A stretch of 64,000 nucleotides of DNA from Firm-04 sp045596625 (GTDB lineage Bacteria > Bacillota > Clostridia > Oscillospirales > Ruminococcaceae): NCBI GenBank assembly GCA_045596625.1, contig JAZOCU010000009.1, positions 14,620 through 78,619 on the forward strand, read 5' to 3'. The translations under genes and the position numbers were made by a program. Below are positions 14,806 to 22,307 of this stretch, piece after piece. Position 1 is the first letter of the stretch. Each line of letters starts with the position of its first letter. The notes beneath the pieces are model-generated. The model worked only from the letters and a program-made list of their open reading frames with translations. It ran no database searches and had not been told where the DNA came from.

Positions 14806-16962
14806 TCAATCAAGCGAATCGATCAGATGTGCCAGATACTGCAGTACCTTAACACTATCATCAGAATTCACCTTACTGTCCTGTGTCACATCGCCCTGAC
14901 GAATACCCTGATCCGTTACATTGATGGTTGTATCCTCCGCAGCGTAGCGGCACATCATAACCACGTCATCGATCTTAACAATGCCGTCACAGTTCATATC
15001 GCCCATCAAAAGCTTTGTTGCAGAAGGCGTGGTAGATGTTGTAGTTGTAGTTGTAGTCGTAGTAGTGGTGGTGGTAGTAGTCGTCGTTGTGGTGCTTGTT
15101 GTGGTAGCAACAGCGCCGTTGCCGTAAGCGGTAAACTTCAGCTTCGACTGATCCTGTGTTACCATGGAGCTTACACTGTTATCCCACTTTGCATAGTAGT
15201 AAACCTGAAGCTCAACCGTCTGAATACCGGAAGGAACAGTCAGTTTGAAGGAAGTCGAACCGGAAGAATCAAAGGTCGTATCTGCCCAGTTACCGTCTTT
15301 CCAAGAAGATGTGCTGTTATCCCAATAGCCATATCCGCCGTTTGCCTGTGCGCCGGATACACCACCGGTAATCTTGATCTCAATGGAAGTTGCGCCATTG
15401 GTCTGAACGATCCATTTATTCTCGTTCTTAGTAACAGTCAGTTCATTGCTATTACCGGAATCGGTATTGCCGGGATTCGTAGAAGTCGTTGTGGTGGTAG
15501 ATGTGGTGCTGCTGGTGGATGTACCGGGAACCGGACCGGGATCGGGATTCACAGTACCCTCTACACCGGGGATAGAGCTCTCCAAGGAGCCTGTCTTGAA
15601 CTTATCATACAAGGCTGCTGCTACACCTACGATGGCTGCGTTATAGTCGATCGCAACCTCGTTAGTGACGTAGTTCTGCAGACTATCTTCATAAGAACCG
15701 AAATCAGAATTCTCAGGGCCGCCGACCAGTGCACCAACCAGAACTTTACTGTTGCTTGCACTGACTGTTGTGTTCTTGCCCATCTCATCATAGTTCTTAT
15801 AGCCGGAAGCTGCTCTATGGTGAGGATTCTTCGGAGAATTACTGTTGAAACCAACGATCATGTTCTTGTTGATGGTGTTATCACCAAGGATCATTGCCGT
15901 CTGTGACTTGCACCAGGATACATAATCATTGGAGGTATGCTTGGAAACCACCAATGCGGGAAGCTGCAGACCGGTATTCAGTCTGGTACTGCCCCACTTC
16001 TGGATCGGCAGATAAGTATTGGGGTTGGTACAGTTCTTGCTGACATAGGAATTTGCCCATTTCCACTCGCCGGTGATCTCACCATACAGACAAGCGGCAC
16101 CAAGATTTACATTGTTCCAGCAATGCGTATAGTAAACTTCGCCCCATACTCTGTTGCCGGAGGAGAAATAGGAATCCATATCGCTCTTATAGGAGTTATC
16201 CTTGGTTGCCAGATAGAGGAAACCGGCTGCCCATGCCTGATCGTCGGCATAATCCTCAGAATCATAGAATCCGGAAGCACCATCCGTAGCGACTCGATTG
16301 GTCCGCTTGGAATAGTTATACAGTGCCTTTGCATACTTCAGATTCTCTTCATCACCGAAGTTCAGATAGCTGACTGCCAATGCAGCAGCATACTCTGCAG
16401 CAATGTCACTGGCAGAATCACTTGTCCAGAACATTTTACGTTTGCCCTGTGCGGATTCCTGAGCCTCAGGCGGGCCCCAATAATCGTGATCCGGACCGCC
16501 TTCACCCTTCTGGTACAGGAATTTGGAGACGTTATCACCACTCAATACAGCACTGGCTTTGAAATAATCGGTAAAATAATCGGAAATCGTCTTAAAATGC
16601 GAGGACACGCCCAAAGCATCATAGGAGGACTTGAACTCATAGTAGCCCCAGCCCAGTGTTGCTGCGGTATAGCCTTGCGGCAAACCGAACATAACATGGT
16701 CACCTGCATCATGGAAACCGCCAACTACTTCATCACCGGTATGGCAATCCCCTCTCCAGCTCAGTGCTGAAGCCTCCTCTGCCGATGAACCGCACATATT
16801 GGCATCATAAAAATAAAGGGTATACTGCAACAATTTTGCATAATTGTCGCTGTCGGCAGCATTGATCGGCTGCCCGTCTGCGATAGGCGATGCCATCACG
16901 CCGGTCAAGACCGCTGCGCTCAAGGCAATCGCTTTCGCACGCTTCCAAACAGAATGGTACAT
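14806..16962 (-). CDS. Secreted cellulosomal GH9 endoglucanase with carbohydrate-binding-like module and dockerin
   Basis: 718 residues. A signal peptide (about 1-36) is followed by a GH9 catalytic domain (38-480). The catalytic Asp pair lies in GGFHDAGDHVMFG, NPHHRAASG binds substrate, and the acid Glu lies in NEVAIDYNAA. A Pro/Ser/Thr linker leads to a beta-sandwich of about 110 residues (about 505-618, rich in Trp and Tyr). It may be a Ruminococcus-type CBM (CBM79/CBM80 are candidates; inference). A Thr-rich linker (about 620-648) precedes a dockerin (654-715: GDMNCDGIVKIDD and DVTQDSKVNSDD). The enzyme cuts beta-1,4-glucan outside the cell as part of the cellulosome. No N-terminal Ig-like domain is present. 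The promoter is overlapped by a long palindrome at 17005-17034. Confidence 0.95.
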   Translation of the reverse strand: MYHSVWKRAKAIALSAAVLTGVMASPIADGQPINAADSDNYAKLLQYTLYFYDANMCGSSAEEASALSWRGDCHTGDEVVGGFHDAGDHVMFGLPQGYTAATLGWGYYEFKSSYDALGVSSHFKTISDYFTDYFKASAVLSGDNVSKFLYQKGEGGPDHDYWGPPEAQESAQGKRKMFWTSDSASDIAAEYAAALAVSYLNFGDEENLKYAKALYNYSKRTNRVATDGASGFYDSEDYADDQAWAAGFLYLATKDNSYKSDMDSYFSSGNRVWGEVYYTHCWNNVNLGAACLYGEITGEWKWANSYVSKNCTNPNTYLPIQKWGSTRLNTGLQLPALVVSKHTSNDYVSWCKSQTAMILGDNTINKNMIVGFNSNSPKNPHHRAASGYKNYDEMGKNTTVSASNSKVLVGALVGGPENSDFGSYEDSLQNYVTNEVAIDYNAAIVGVAAALYDKFKTGSLESSIPGVEGTVNPDPGPVPGTSTSSTTSTTTTTSTNPGNTDSGNSNELTVTKNENKWIVQTNGATSIEIKITGGVSGAQANGGYGYWDNSTSSWKDGNWADTTFDSSGSTSFKLTVPSGIQTVELQVYYYAKWDNSVSSMVTQDQSKLKFTAYGNGAVATTTSTTTTTTTTTTTTTTTTTTTSTTPSATKLLMGDMNCDGIVKIDDVVMMCRYAAEDTTINVTDQGIRQGDVTQDSKVNSDDSVKVLQYLAHLIDSLD
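15036..15107 (-). repeat. Thr-codon microsatellite in the GH9 linker
   Basis: A run of ACN codons (seen on the plus strand as gtN/gtagtt triplets) encodes an almost pure Thr linker between the CBM-like module and the dockerin. Such a tract can change length by slippage in multiples of three without breaking the frame. Confidence 0.8.
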
Positions 16963-17004
16963 CTCAACAATTCCTCTCTTTCATGTATGTATTATCCCAC
17001 TTTC

Positions 17005-17040
17005 ATACGTATCGGCGCATTCGCCGATACGTATATTATA
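17005..17040 (-). promoter_or_regulatory. GH9 promoter with abutting 13-bp palindrome (candidate operator)
   Basis: On the minus strand TATAAT (17035-17040) is followed at once by a perfect inverted repeat with 13-bp arms (17005-17017 and 17022-17034, core TATCGGCG / CGCCGATA) and a 4-nt loop. It spans the expected start point. No good -35 is seen 16-18 nt upstream, which would fit an activator-dependent promoter. A leader hairpin is the alternative. The rest of the 16963-17231 gap is AT-rich without a gene. Confidence 0.6.
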
Positions 17041-17231
17041 CTGGATTTTTTTTGCATATATATGGATTTTCTATTGCGTAATTATGAACAAATTGTTTCT
17101 ATGCGTAGAAAATAGCTTTCTGATTTTGTGCACTTTTACCAATTCAAATGCTTGATTTTTGTCAATTTGCTTAAAACGCTCCAAACATATAGGAAAGTTA
17201 GCCGCTGCTTGCGATCCGCCGCAAAAAGTAT

Positions 17232-17260
17232 TTGCATTTTTAGTGACTTTATGGTATACT
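17232..17260 (+). promoter_or_regulatory. Promoter of lepA
   Basis: -35 TTGCAT (17232-17237), 17-nt spacer, -10 TATACT (17255-17260). The start point near 17267 falls almost on the first in-frame ATG (17269), which argues for the downstream TTG as the translation start. Confidence 0.75.
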
Positions 17261-17295
17261 GATTATGAATGTCATACAGAACGGAGGAATCGCTT

Positions 17296-19098
17296 TTGGC
17301 GAACGAAAACATACGTAATTTTTGTATTATTGCGCATATCGATCACGGTAAATCTACGCTTGCAGACCGTATTCTTGAAAAAACAAAAGCCGTTGCAGTG
17401 CGTGATATGGAGGAACAGCTCCTGGATAATATGAATATTGAACGGGAACGCGGAATCACCATCAAGGCGCGTGCTGTCACCTTGAATTACACTGCGCAGG
17501 ACGGTGAGACCTATCAGTTCAATCTCATCGATACACCCGGCCATGTGGACTTCAATTATGAAGTCAGCCGATCGTTGGCCGCTTGTGAGGGTGCGATCCT
17601 GATCGTGGATGCTTCTCAGGGCATTGAGGCACAGACTTTGGCAAACACCTATCTTGCTATCGAGGCCGATTTGGAGCTGCTCCCTGTGATCAATAAAATT
17701 GATCTGCCCTCCGCTGAACCGGAACGTGTAGCACAGGAGGTCGAATCCATAATCGGAATTCCCGCCATGGATGCACCCAGAGTTTCGGCAAAACGCGGCA
17801 TCAACATTGAAGAAGTATTGGAGCGAATCGTATCTGATATTCCTGCCCCCAAGGGTGATGAATCTGCTCCGCTTCAGGCTTTGATTTTTGACAGCTTCTA
17901 TGATTCCTATAAAGGCGTTATCATCTACATCAGAGTCAAGGAGGGTACGGTTCGTGTCGGTGATCGGATCAAGCTGATGGCTACCGGTGCAGAATTTACC
18001 ATTGTGGAAGCCGGTGTGATGAGCGCCACCGATCACATCAATAAGGGTTCTCTTTGTGCCGGCGAGGTTGGATATCTGACCGCTTCCATCAAAAGCATCG
18101 GTGATACCCGTGTGGGTGATACCATTACCCTTGCCGATCAGCCCTGCGATTCTCCTTTGCCCGGATATCGCAAGGTCAGCCCTATGGTCTTTTCAGGTAT
18201 CTATCCTGCCGATGGCGCTCATTATAACGATCTTCGGGATGCGCTTGAAAAACTGCAGCTCAATGATGCCGCTCTGACCTTCGAGCCCGAAACATCGATC
18301 GCTCTGGGCTTCGGTTTCCGCTGCGGTTTCTTAGGTCTGCTGCATATGGAAATCATTCAGGAACGTCTGGAACGAGAATATAATCTGGATCTTGTTACGA
18401 CTGCCCCTTCGGTTATCTATCGAGTTACTCTCACCAGCGGCGAGGTGCTTATGATCGATAACCCCTCAAACTATCCCAATCCAGCCAATATCGCTGATGC
18501 AGAAGAACCAATGGTCAAAGCAGATATTCTGGCGCCTTCTGACTATGTAGGCAGTATCATGGAGCTTTGCCAGGAACGCAGAGGCGTTTTCAAGGATATG
18601 CAGTATATAGATGAAAACCGTGTGAATCTGCACTATACTCTGCCTTTGAACGAGATCATCTATGATTTCTTCGATGCACTGAAGTCCCGTACCAGAGGCT
18701 ATGCCTCTCTTGATTATGAGCTGGCAGGCTATGCATCCTCCAAACTTGTCAAGCTGGATTTCCTGCTCAATGGCGATATTGTGGATGCTCTCTCCTTTAT
18801 CGTACACGCCGATAAAGCCTATACACGTGCCCGCAAGATCGCTGAAAAGCTCAAGGAGAATATTCCAAGACAGCTCTTTGAGGTTCCGATCCAAGCTGCC
18901 ATCGGCGGTAAGGTTATTGCTCGTGAGACCGTGAAAGCTCTGCGCAAGGATGTGCTTGCAAAATGCTACGGCGGTGATATCACCCGTAAGAAAAAGCTTC
19001 TGGAAAAACAGAAGGAAGGTAAAAAGAGAATGCGTCAGCTGGGCACGGTGGAAGTTCCCTCCGATGCCTTTATGGCGGTTCTCAAATTCGATGAGTGA
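17296..19098 (+). CDS. lepA: Elongation factor 4 (LepA, ribosome back-translocating GTPase)
   Basis: Translational GTPase of 600 residues, the normal LepA length. It has G1 AHIDHGKSTL, the switch region RGITIKA, G3 DTPGHVDF, G4 NKIDLP and the LepA-specific C-terminal domain (GGDITRKKKLLEKQKEGKKR). It acts on stalled or mistranslocated ribosomes. I prefer TTG at 17296 (GGAGG at 17283-17287, 8 nt away) over ATG 17269, which would leave almost no leader. It is followed by a small zinc-ribbon protein and hemW; lepA-hemW is a widely conserved pair. Confidence 0.96.
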   Translation: MANENIRNFCIIAHIDHGKSTLADRILEKTKAVAVRDMEEQLLDNMNIERERGITIKARAVTLNYTAQDGETYQFNLIDTPGHVDFNYEVSRSLAACEGAILIVDASQGIEAQTLANTYLAIEADLELLPVINKIDLPSAEPERVAQEVESIIGIPAMDAPRVSAKRGINIEEVLERIVSDIPAPKGDESAPLQALIFDSFYDSYKGVIIYIRVKEGTVRVGDRIKLMATGAEFTIVEAGVMSATDHINKGSLCAGEVGYLTASIKSIGDTRVGDTITLADQPCDSPLPGYRKVSPMVFSGIYPADGAHYNDLRDALEKLQLNDAALTFEPETSIALGFGFRCGFLGLLHMEIIQERLEREYNLDLVTTAPSVIYRVTLTSGEVLMIDNPSNYPNPANIADAEEPMVKADILAPSDYVGSIMELCQERRGVFKDMQYIDENRVNLHYTLPLNEIIYDFFDALKSRTRGYASLDYELAGYASSKLVKLDFLLNGDIVDALSFIVHADKAYTRARKIAEKLKENIPRQLFEVPIQAAIGGKVIARETVKALRKDVLAKCYGGDITRKKKLLEKQKEGKKRMRQLGTVEVPSDAFMAVLKFDE

Positions 19099-19118
19099 TC
19101 ATCGGAAAGGATGGATCC

Positions 19119-19436
19119 ATGAAACACACCTGTCCTCATTGCGGAGAAAAAACCTTTTCTCCCATTCAAAAAGCACTTGCCGGCGGTATGACAAGCAACG
19201 GACAAGCCTGTCCCTCCTGCGGCGGACGCTGCGTCAACGGCAAGCTGTCTCTGGTTGTCAACTCTATTACCTTGCTGATTGCGATGGTGTTGATATTTAT
19301 TACCTATTTCCGTTTTGATACGATGACGGATGTTCTGAAAGGCGGCGTAATTCCGTTACTGTGTGCAATCGCATTCAATTATCTCTTTAACGCCTTTTTC
19401 GGAAAACTCATTCCTGCCATCCGGAAATTCAAATGA
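19119..19436 (+). CDS. Zinc-ribbon membrane protein between lepA and hemW
   Basis: 105 residues. Two CxxC knuckles (TCPHCGEK and ACPSCGGR) form an N-terminal zinc ribbon, followed by two membrane helices (about residues 50-68 and 78-98) and a short basic tail. The start ATG at 19119 is behind GGAAAGG; the frame opening inside the lepA stop (19095) is less likely. Its stop overlaps the hemW start by 4 bp, so it is part of the lepA-hemW operon. Function unknown; the fold is common among small Bacillota membrane proteins. Confidence 0.75.
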   Translation: MKHTCPHCGEKTFSPIQKALAGGMTSNGQACPSCGGRCVNGKLSLVVNSITLLIAMVLIFITYFRFDTMTDVLKGGVIPLLCAIAFNYLFNAFFGKLIPAIRKFK

Positions 19437-20533
19437 TGGAACATTCTGCGGTCGGACTGTATTTACATGTTCCGTTTTGTGCCAGAAAATGCCCCTACTG
19501 CGACTTTTATTCGCGCCCCTATCGCAACTCTCTTATGGCTGCATACACGGCAGCGGTCTGTCGGAATCTGACCGCACTTCCTCAAAAGCTCCTTGTGGAC
19601 AGCATCTATCTCGGCGGCGGAACGCCTTCTCTCCTTCCTTTAGATGCCTTGCAGCAGATCCTTAATACGATCCGCAGCCATTGCCTTGTCAAAGATGCTG
19701 AGATTACATTGGAAGCCAATCCCTGTACGATGACAGATAAGGCGTTACAGCATTGGCTGCAATACGGGATCAATCGGCTTTCTGTAGGAATCCAGTCCTT
19801 TCACGATCATGAGCTGAAGCAGCTGGGACGCAATCATACCGCAGAACAAGGAATACAAGCCGTTTTGTGTGCTGCCAATATGGGCTTTTCCAATCTTTCT
19901 GTAGATCTGATGCTGGGCACACCGCTGCAAACAGCAGATTCTCTTGCTACTAGTATCGATACAGTATTATCACTGCCGATCACGCATCTTTCCGCCTATA
20001 TGCTGAAGATCGAAGACAATACGCCATTTGCTGAGAATCCACCTGTGATCGCTGATGGAGATACGGCTGCCGAACACTATGATCAGCTTCGCAACGCTAT
20101 GCTATCGGCAGGATTCAATCACTATGAGATCTCAAATTTTGCAAAGCCGGGTTACGAAAGCAGACATAATCTGAAATACTGGGAATGCAAGCCTTATATC
20201 GGCATCGGGCCGGGTGCACACTCCTGCTATGACGGAAAGCGCTATTATGTACCACGATCACTGGATCAGTTCTGCGACACACCAATACAACCGATTGTCA
20301 TTGACGATACTGAGCCTTGCTCCAACGGCGAACGTCTAATGCTGGGATTGCGGCTGGCAAAAGGGATCCGCTTACAGGAATATCCGCAATGCAAAGATAT
20401 CCTGCTGCGCAATGCAAAGCCCTTACAGCCCCATTTTGTCACGATCAGCGATGATCATCTTGCCATGACTTCCGATGGCTGGCTTGTTTCCAATTCGGTG
20501 CTTAGTTACCTGCTTGATGGTATTTTACCATAA
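19433..20533 (+). CDS. hemW: Radical SAM heme chaperone HemW
   Basis: 366 residues of the HemN/HemW family. The cluster motif CARKCPYCDF lies near residue 15, GGGTPSLLP binds SAM, and SVGIQSFHDHELKQLGR and KYWECKPYIGIGPGAHS are family blocks. HemW inserts heme into acceptor proteins and is not a coproporphyrinogen oxidase; the position after lepA is typical of hemW. The start ATG overlaps the zinc-ribbon gene stop. The gene ends before a strong terminator (20590-20628). Confidence 0.93.
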   Translation: MMEHSAVGLYLHVPFCARKCPYCDFYSRPYRNSLMAAYTAAVCRNLTALPQKLLVDSIYLGGGTPSLLPLDALQQILNTIRSHCLVKDAEITLEANPCTMTDKALQHWLQYGINRLSVGIQSFHDHELKQLGRNHTAEQGIQAVLCAANMGFSNLSVDLMLGTPLQTADSLATSIDTVLSLPITHLSAYMLKIEDNTPFAENPPVIADGDTAAEHYDQLRNAMLSAGFNHYEISNFAKPGYESRHNLKYWECKPYIGIGPGAHSCYDGKRYYVPRSLDQFCDTPIQPIVIDDTEPCSNGERLMLGLRLAKGIRLQEYPQCKDILLRNAKPLQPHFVTISDDHLAMTSDGWLVSNSVLSYLLDGILP

Positions 20534-20589
20534 TTGCCGCTCCGCTTGCGCTTGCAGTTCCCGGCTTCAAACTCGTGTTTGATAAAAAA

Positions 20590-20632
20590 ACAGAGCGTAA
20601 CCCATTATTTATATGGGTCACGCTCTGTTTTA
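20590..20632. terminator. Terminator after hemW
   Basis: A stem, ACAGAGCGT-ACCCAT / ATGGGT-ACGCTCTGT with one A/C mismatch, is followed by TTTTATTTT. A-runs on the left let it act on the convergent strand too. Confidence 0.87.
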
Positions 20633-20671
20633 TTTTCTATCATGCTATATAAAAAATCAGCATTTGTCATC

Positions 20672-21820
20672 TTAGGCTTCATCAGCCGTTTTTCCGATGC
20701 CGTATGCATCATCCGCTACGGCATACAAATTGGTCTCCCATGCAGGAATATACAACTGATGACGAATATAGAGCTTATACTTCGGATTGATCTTATGCAC
20801 CAGCAGCGGCAGCTCGAAGATATCCTCATTCCGGTGATACAGCGAGATCATCAGCTTCGGCGAAAATCGTGCAATGGAACGGCTGGCACCCCAGAGTGCT
20901 TCCCGTTCTGCACCTTCTACATCCATCTTCAGCAGTGTAACCGGATTTCCTGCCATCAGATTATCAACTGAACGTGCAGGAATCACTGTGCCATCCTGAG
21001 AAACCGAAGACTGTCTGCCCGCTTTGGACGCAAACGGCAGCTCAGTATCCACGCACCATGCAGCACATTGATAGCACTTGACAGAAGGTGTATCACCAAC
21101 AAATTTACTCAGCTTCTTATAATTCTTCCGATCGGGTTCCACCGCAACAATACGATGGTACTTGCCTCGGGTATACTCCAAAAGCTCACGGATACTGTCG
21201 CCGTTATAGGCACCCAGATCCACATAGATTTCGTGATTGGTCGGACATATTACACGATTCCAGATTGCTTCGCGGCTATCCACGATATCCAACAGGTATT
21301 CCGGTTTTCCGCTGATCTTGAAATTCAATATATTCGCATACACTCGACGGGAACGCTCATCGGCAAGAAGCTGATAGACTGCTTGGATCTCCTCGGCATG
21401 CTCCTCACAATATTCACGGGTAAACAATCCACCACCGACAACAGGTACATCCGGCACGATCAACGGATGCTTTTTGCCAAGCTCCACCATTCGATCGACC
21501 ATTGCCGGTGCACAGACTGCAAATGCCAGTACAATGACAAAATCATCGCATTCAGCTTCGATCTCAGACAGCTTCTTCACCGGATATCCGGCAAAATCAT
21601 GTCCCCTTACAAACTCATCGCTTGCAAAAATTCCAGCCGCATGAATCCCATAACCGCGCATTGCAGACAGAATCCTAACAGCACCATCACCCATGCCATA
21701 GAGATAAATCGGCCGCTGCTCAGCTTTCAATCGATCCCATGTGGATACTTTCTCCTTCAGAAACTCTAACATGATACCGTCCAAATCCTTTCTTTGTTGC
21801 GCTGTTCGAAATTCTGCCAT
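20672..21820 (-). CDS. FkbM-family methyltransferase
   Basis: Up to 382 residues. The N-terminal 130 residues contain a Rossmann-like segment (YLYGMGDGAVRILSAM). Residues about 205-345 form the FkbM SAM-dependent methyltransferase fold: VDLGAYNGDSIRELLEY (SAM loop), VAVEPDRKNYKKL and LLKMDVEGAEREAL. Family members O-methylate sugars or natural products, so cell-surface glycan modification is plausible. Two starts are possible: ATG 21820, or ATG 21772 (MLEFLKEK) with GAAAGG upstream; neither has an ideal ribosome site. It is the last gene of a minus-strand set led by the GH31 gene. Confidence 0.85.
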   Translation of the reverse strand: MAEFRTAQQRKDLDGIMLEFLKEKVSTWDRLKAEQRPIYLYGMGDGAVRILSAMRGYGIHAAGIFASDEFVRGHDFAGYPVKKLSEIEAECDDFVIVLAFAVCAPAMVDRMVELGKKHPLIVPDVPVVGGGLFTREYCEEHAEEIQAVYQLLADERSRRVYANILNFKISGKPEYLLDIVDSREAIWNRVICPTNHEIYVDLGAYNGDSIRELLEYTRGKYHRIVAVEPDRKNYKKLSKFVGDTPSVKCYQCAAWCVDTELPFASKAGRQSSVSQDGTVIPARSVDNLMAGNPVTLLKMDVEGAEREALWGASRSIARFSPKLMISLYHRNEDIFELPLLVHKINPKYKLYIRHQLYIPAWETNLYAVADDAYGIGKTADEA

Positions 21821-21870
21821 TCTTCAGGCAACTTCCGCTATTTCTCTATCAGATTCAATCCTGCAGCGTA

Positions 21871-22275
21871 TTACTGGCCGTTGCACCCACAACCACAATG
21901 ATCATGGTCACCATCAAGCACATACATATCACGGCCACGAGTGTTCCAACGATCTCTTTGTACATCGATCTGCTTATCCAGCAGCTCCAGTACCTTACGA
22001 GGCTCCTTGACACAGCGTATCTCTTTTGTGGGAGTATCTGTATCTCGCACATAAATTACAATTGTACCACAACCCACGATTCTCTGCCAGAATGACAGAA
22101 CAAGCTTTTTATCCGTTACTTTGTACAGATCCAGTTCATCCTCGGAAAGATTGAACAGTCCGGTACGCGTCACAAACTTGGTCTCCGTCAGAAAATAAGT
22201 GGTAAAGCTCCAAGGCAAACCAAAGATTGTACGTTTACGATCACGCCAGATATAGGAAAACTCCGATTTTGCCAT
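21871..22275 (-). CDS. Small PH-like domain protein
   Basis: 134 residues, starting at ATG 22275 with AAAGGAG upstream (the longer frame from 22293 is not needed). The sequence (KRTIFGLPWSFTTYFLTETK, later IVIYVRDTDTPTKEI and VKEPRKVLELLDKQID) resembles the bacterial PH (bPH_2, YdbT-like) domain. The tail is His/Cys-rich (DGDHDHCGCGCNGQ) and might bind metal. No signal peptide is present. It sits between the GH31 and FkbM genes, 32 and 50 bp away. Role unknown. Confidence 0.72.
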   Translation of the reverse strand: MAKSEFSYIWRDRKRTIFGLPWSFTTYFLTETKFVTRTGLFNLSEDELDLYKVTDKKLVLSFWQRIVGCGTIVIYVRDTDTPTKEIRCVKEPRKVLELLDKQIDVQRDRWNTRGRDMYVLDGDHDHCGCGCNGQ

Positions 22276-22307
22276 TATAAATACTCCTTTCAAAAATCCG
22301 CTTTGAC

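Noticed and set aside
14761..15906. 381-residue plus-strand frame opposite the GH9 gene
   Set aside because: The minus strand encodes an unmistakable GH9-CBM-dockerin protein. The opposite frame is open because of codon bias and the Thr tract.
17269..17295. ATG 17269 as lepA start
   Set aside because: It sits about 2 nt after the predicted transcription start with no ribosome site; TTG 17296 has GGAGG at proper distance.
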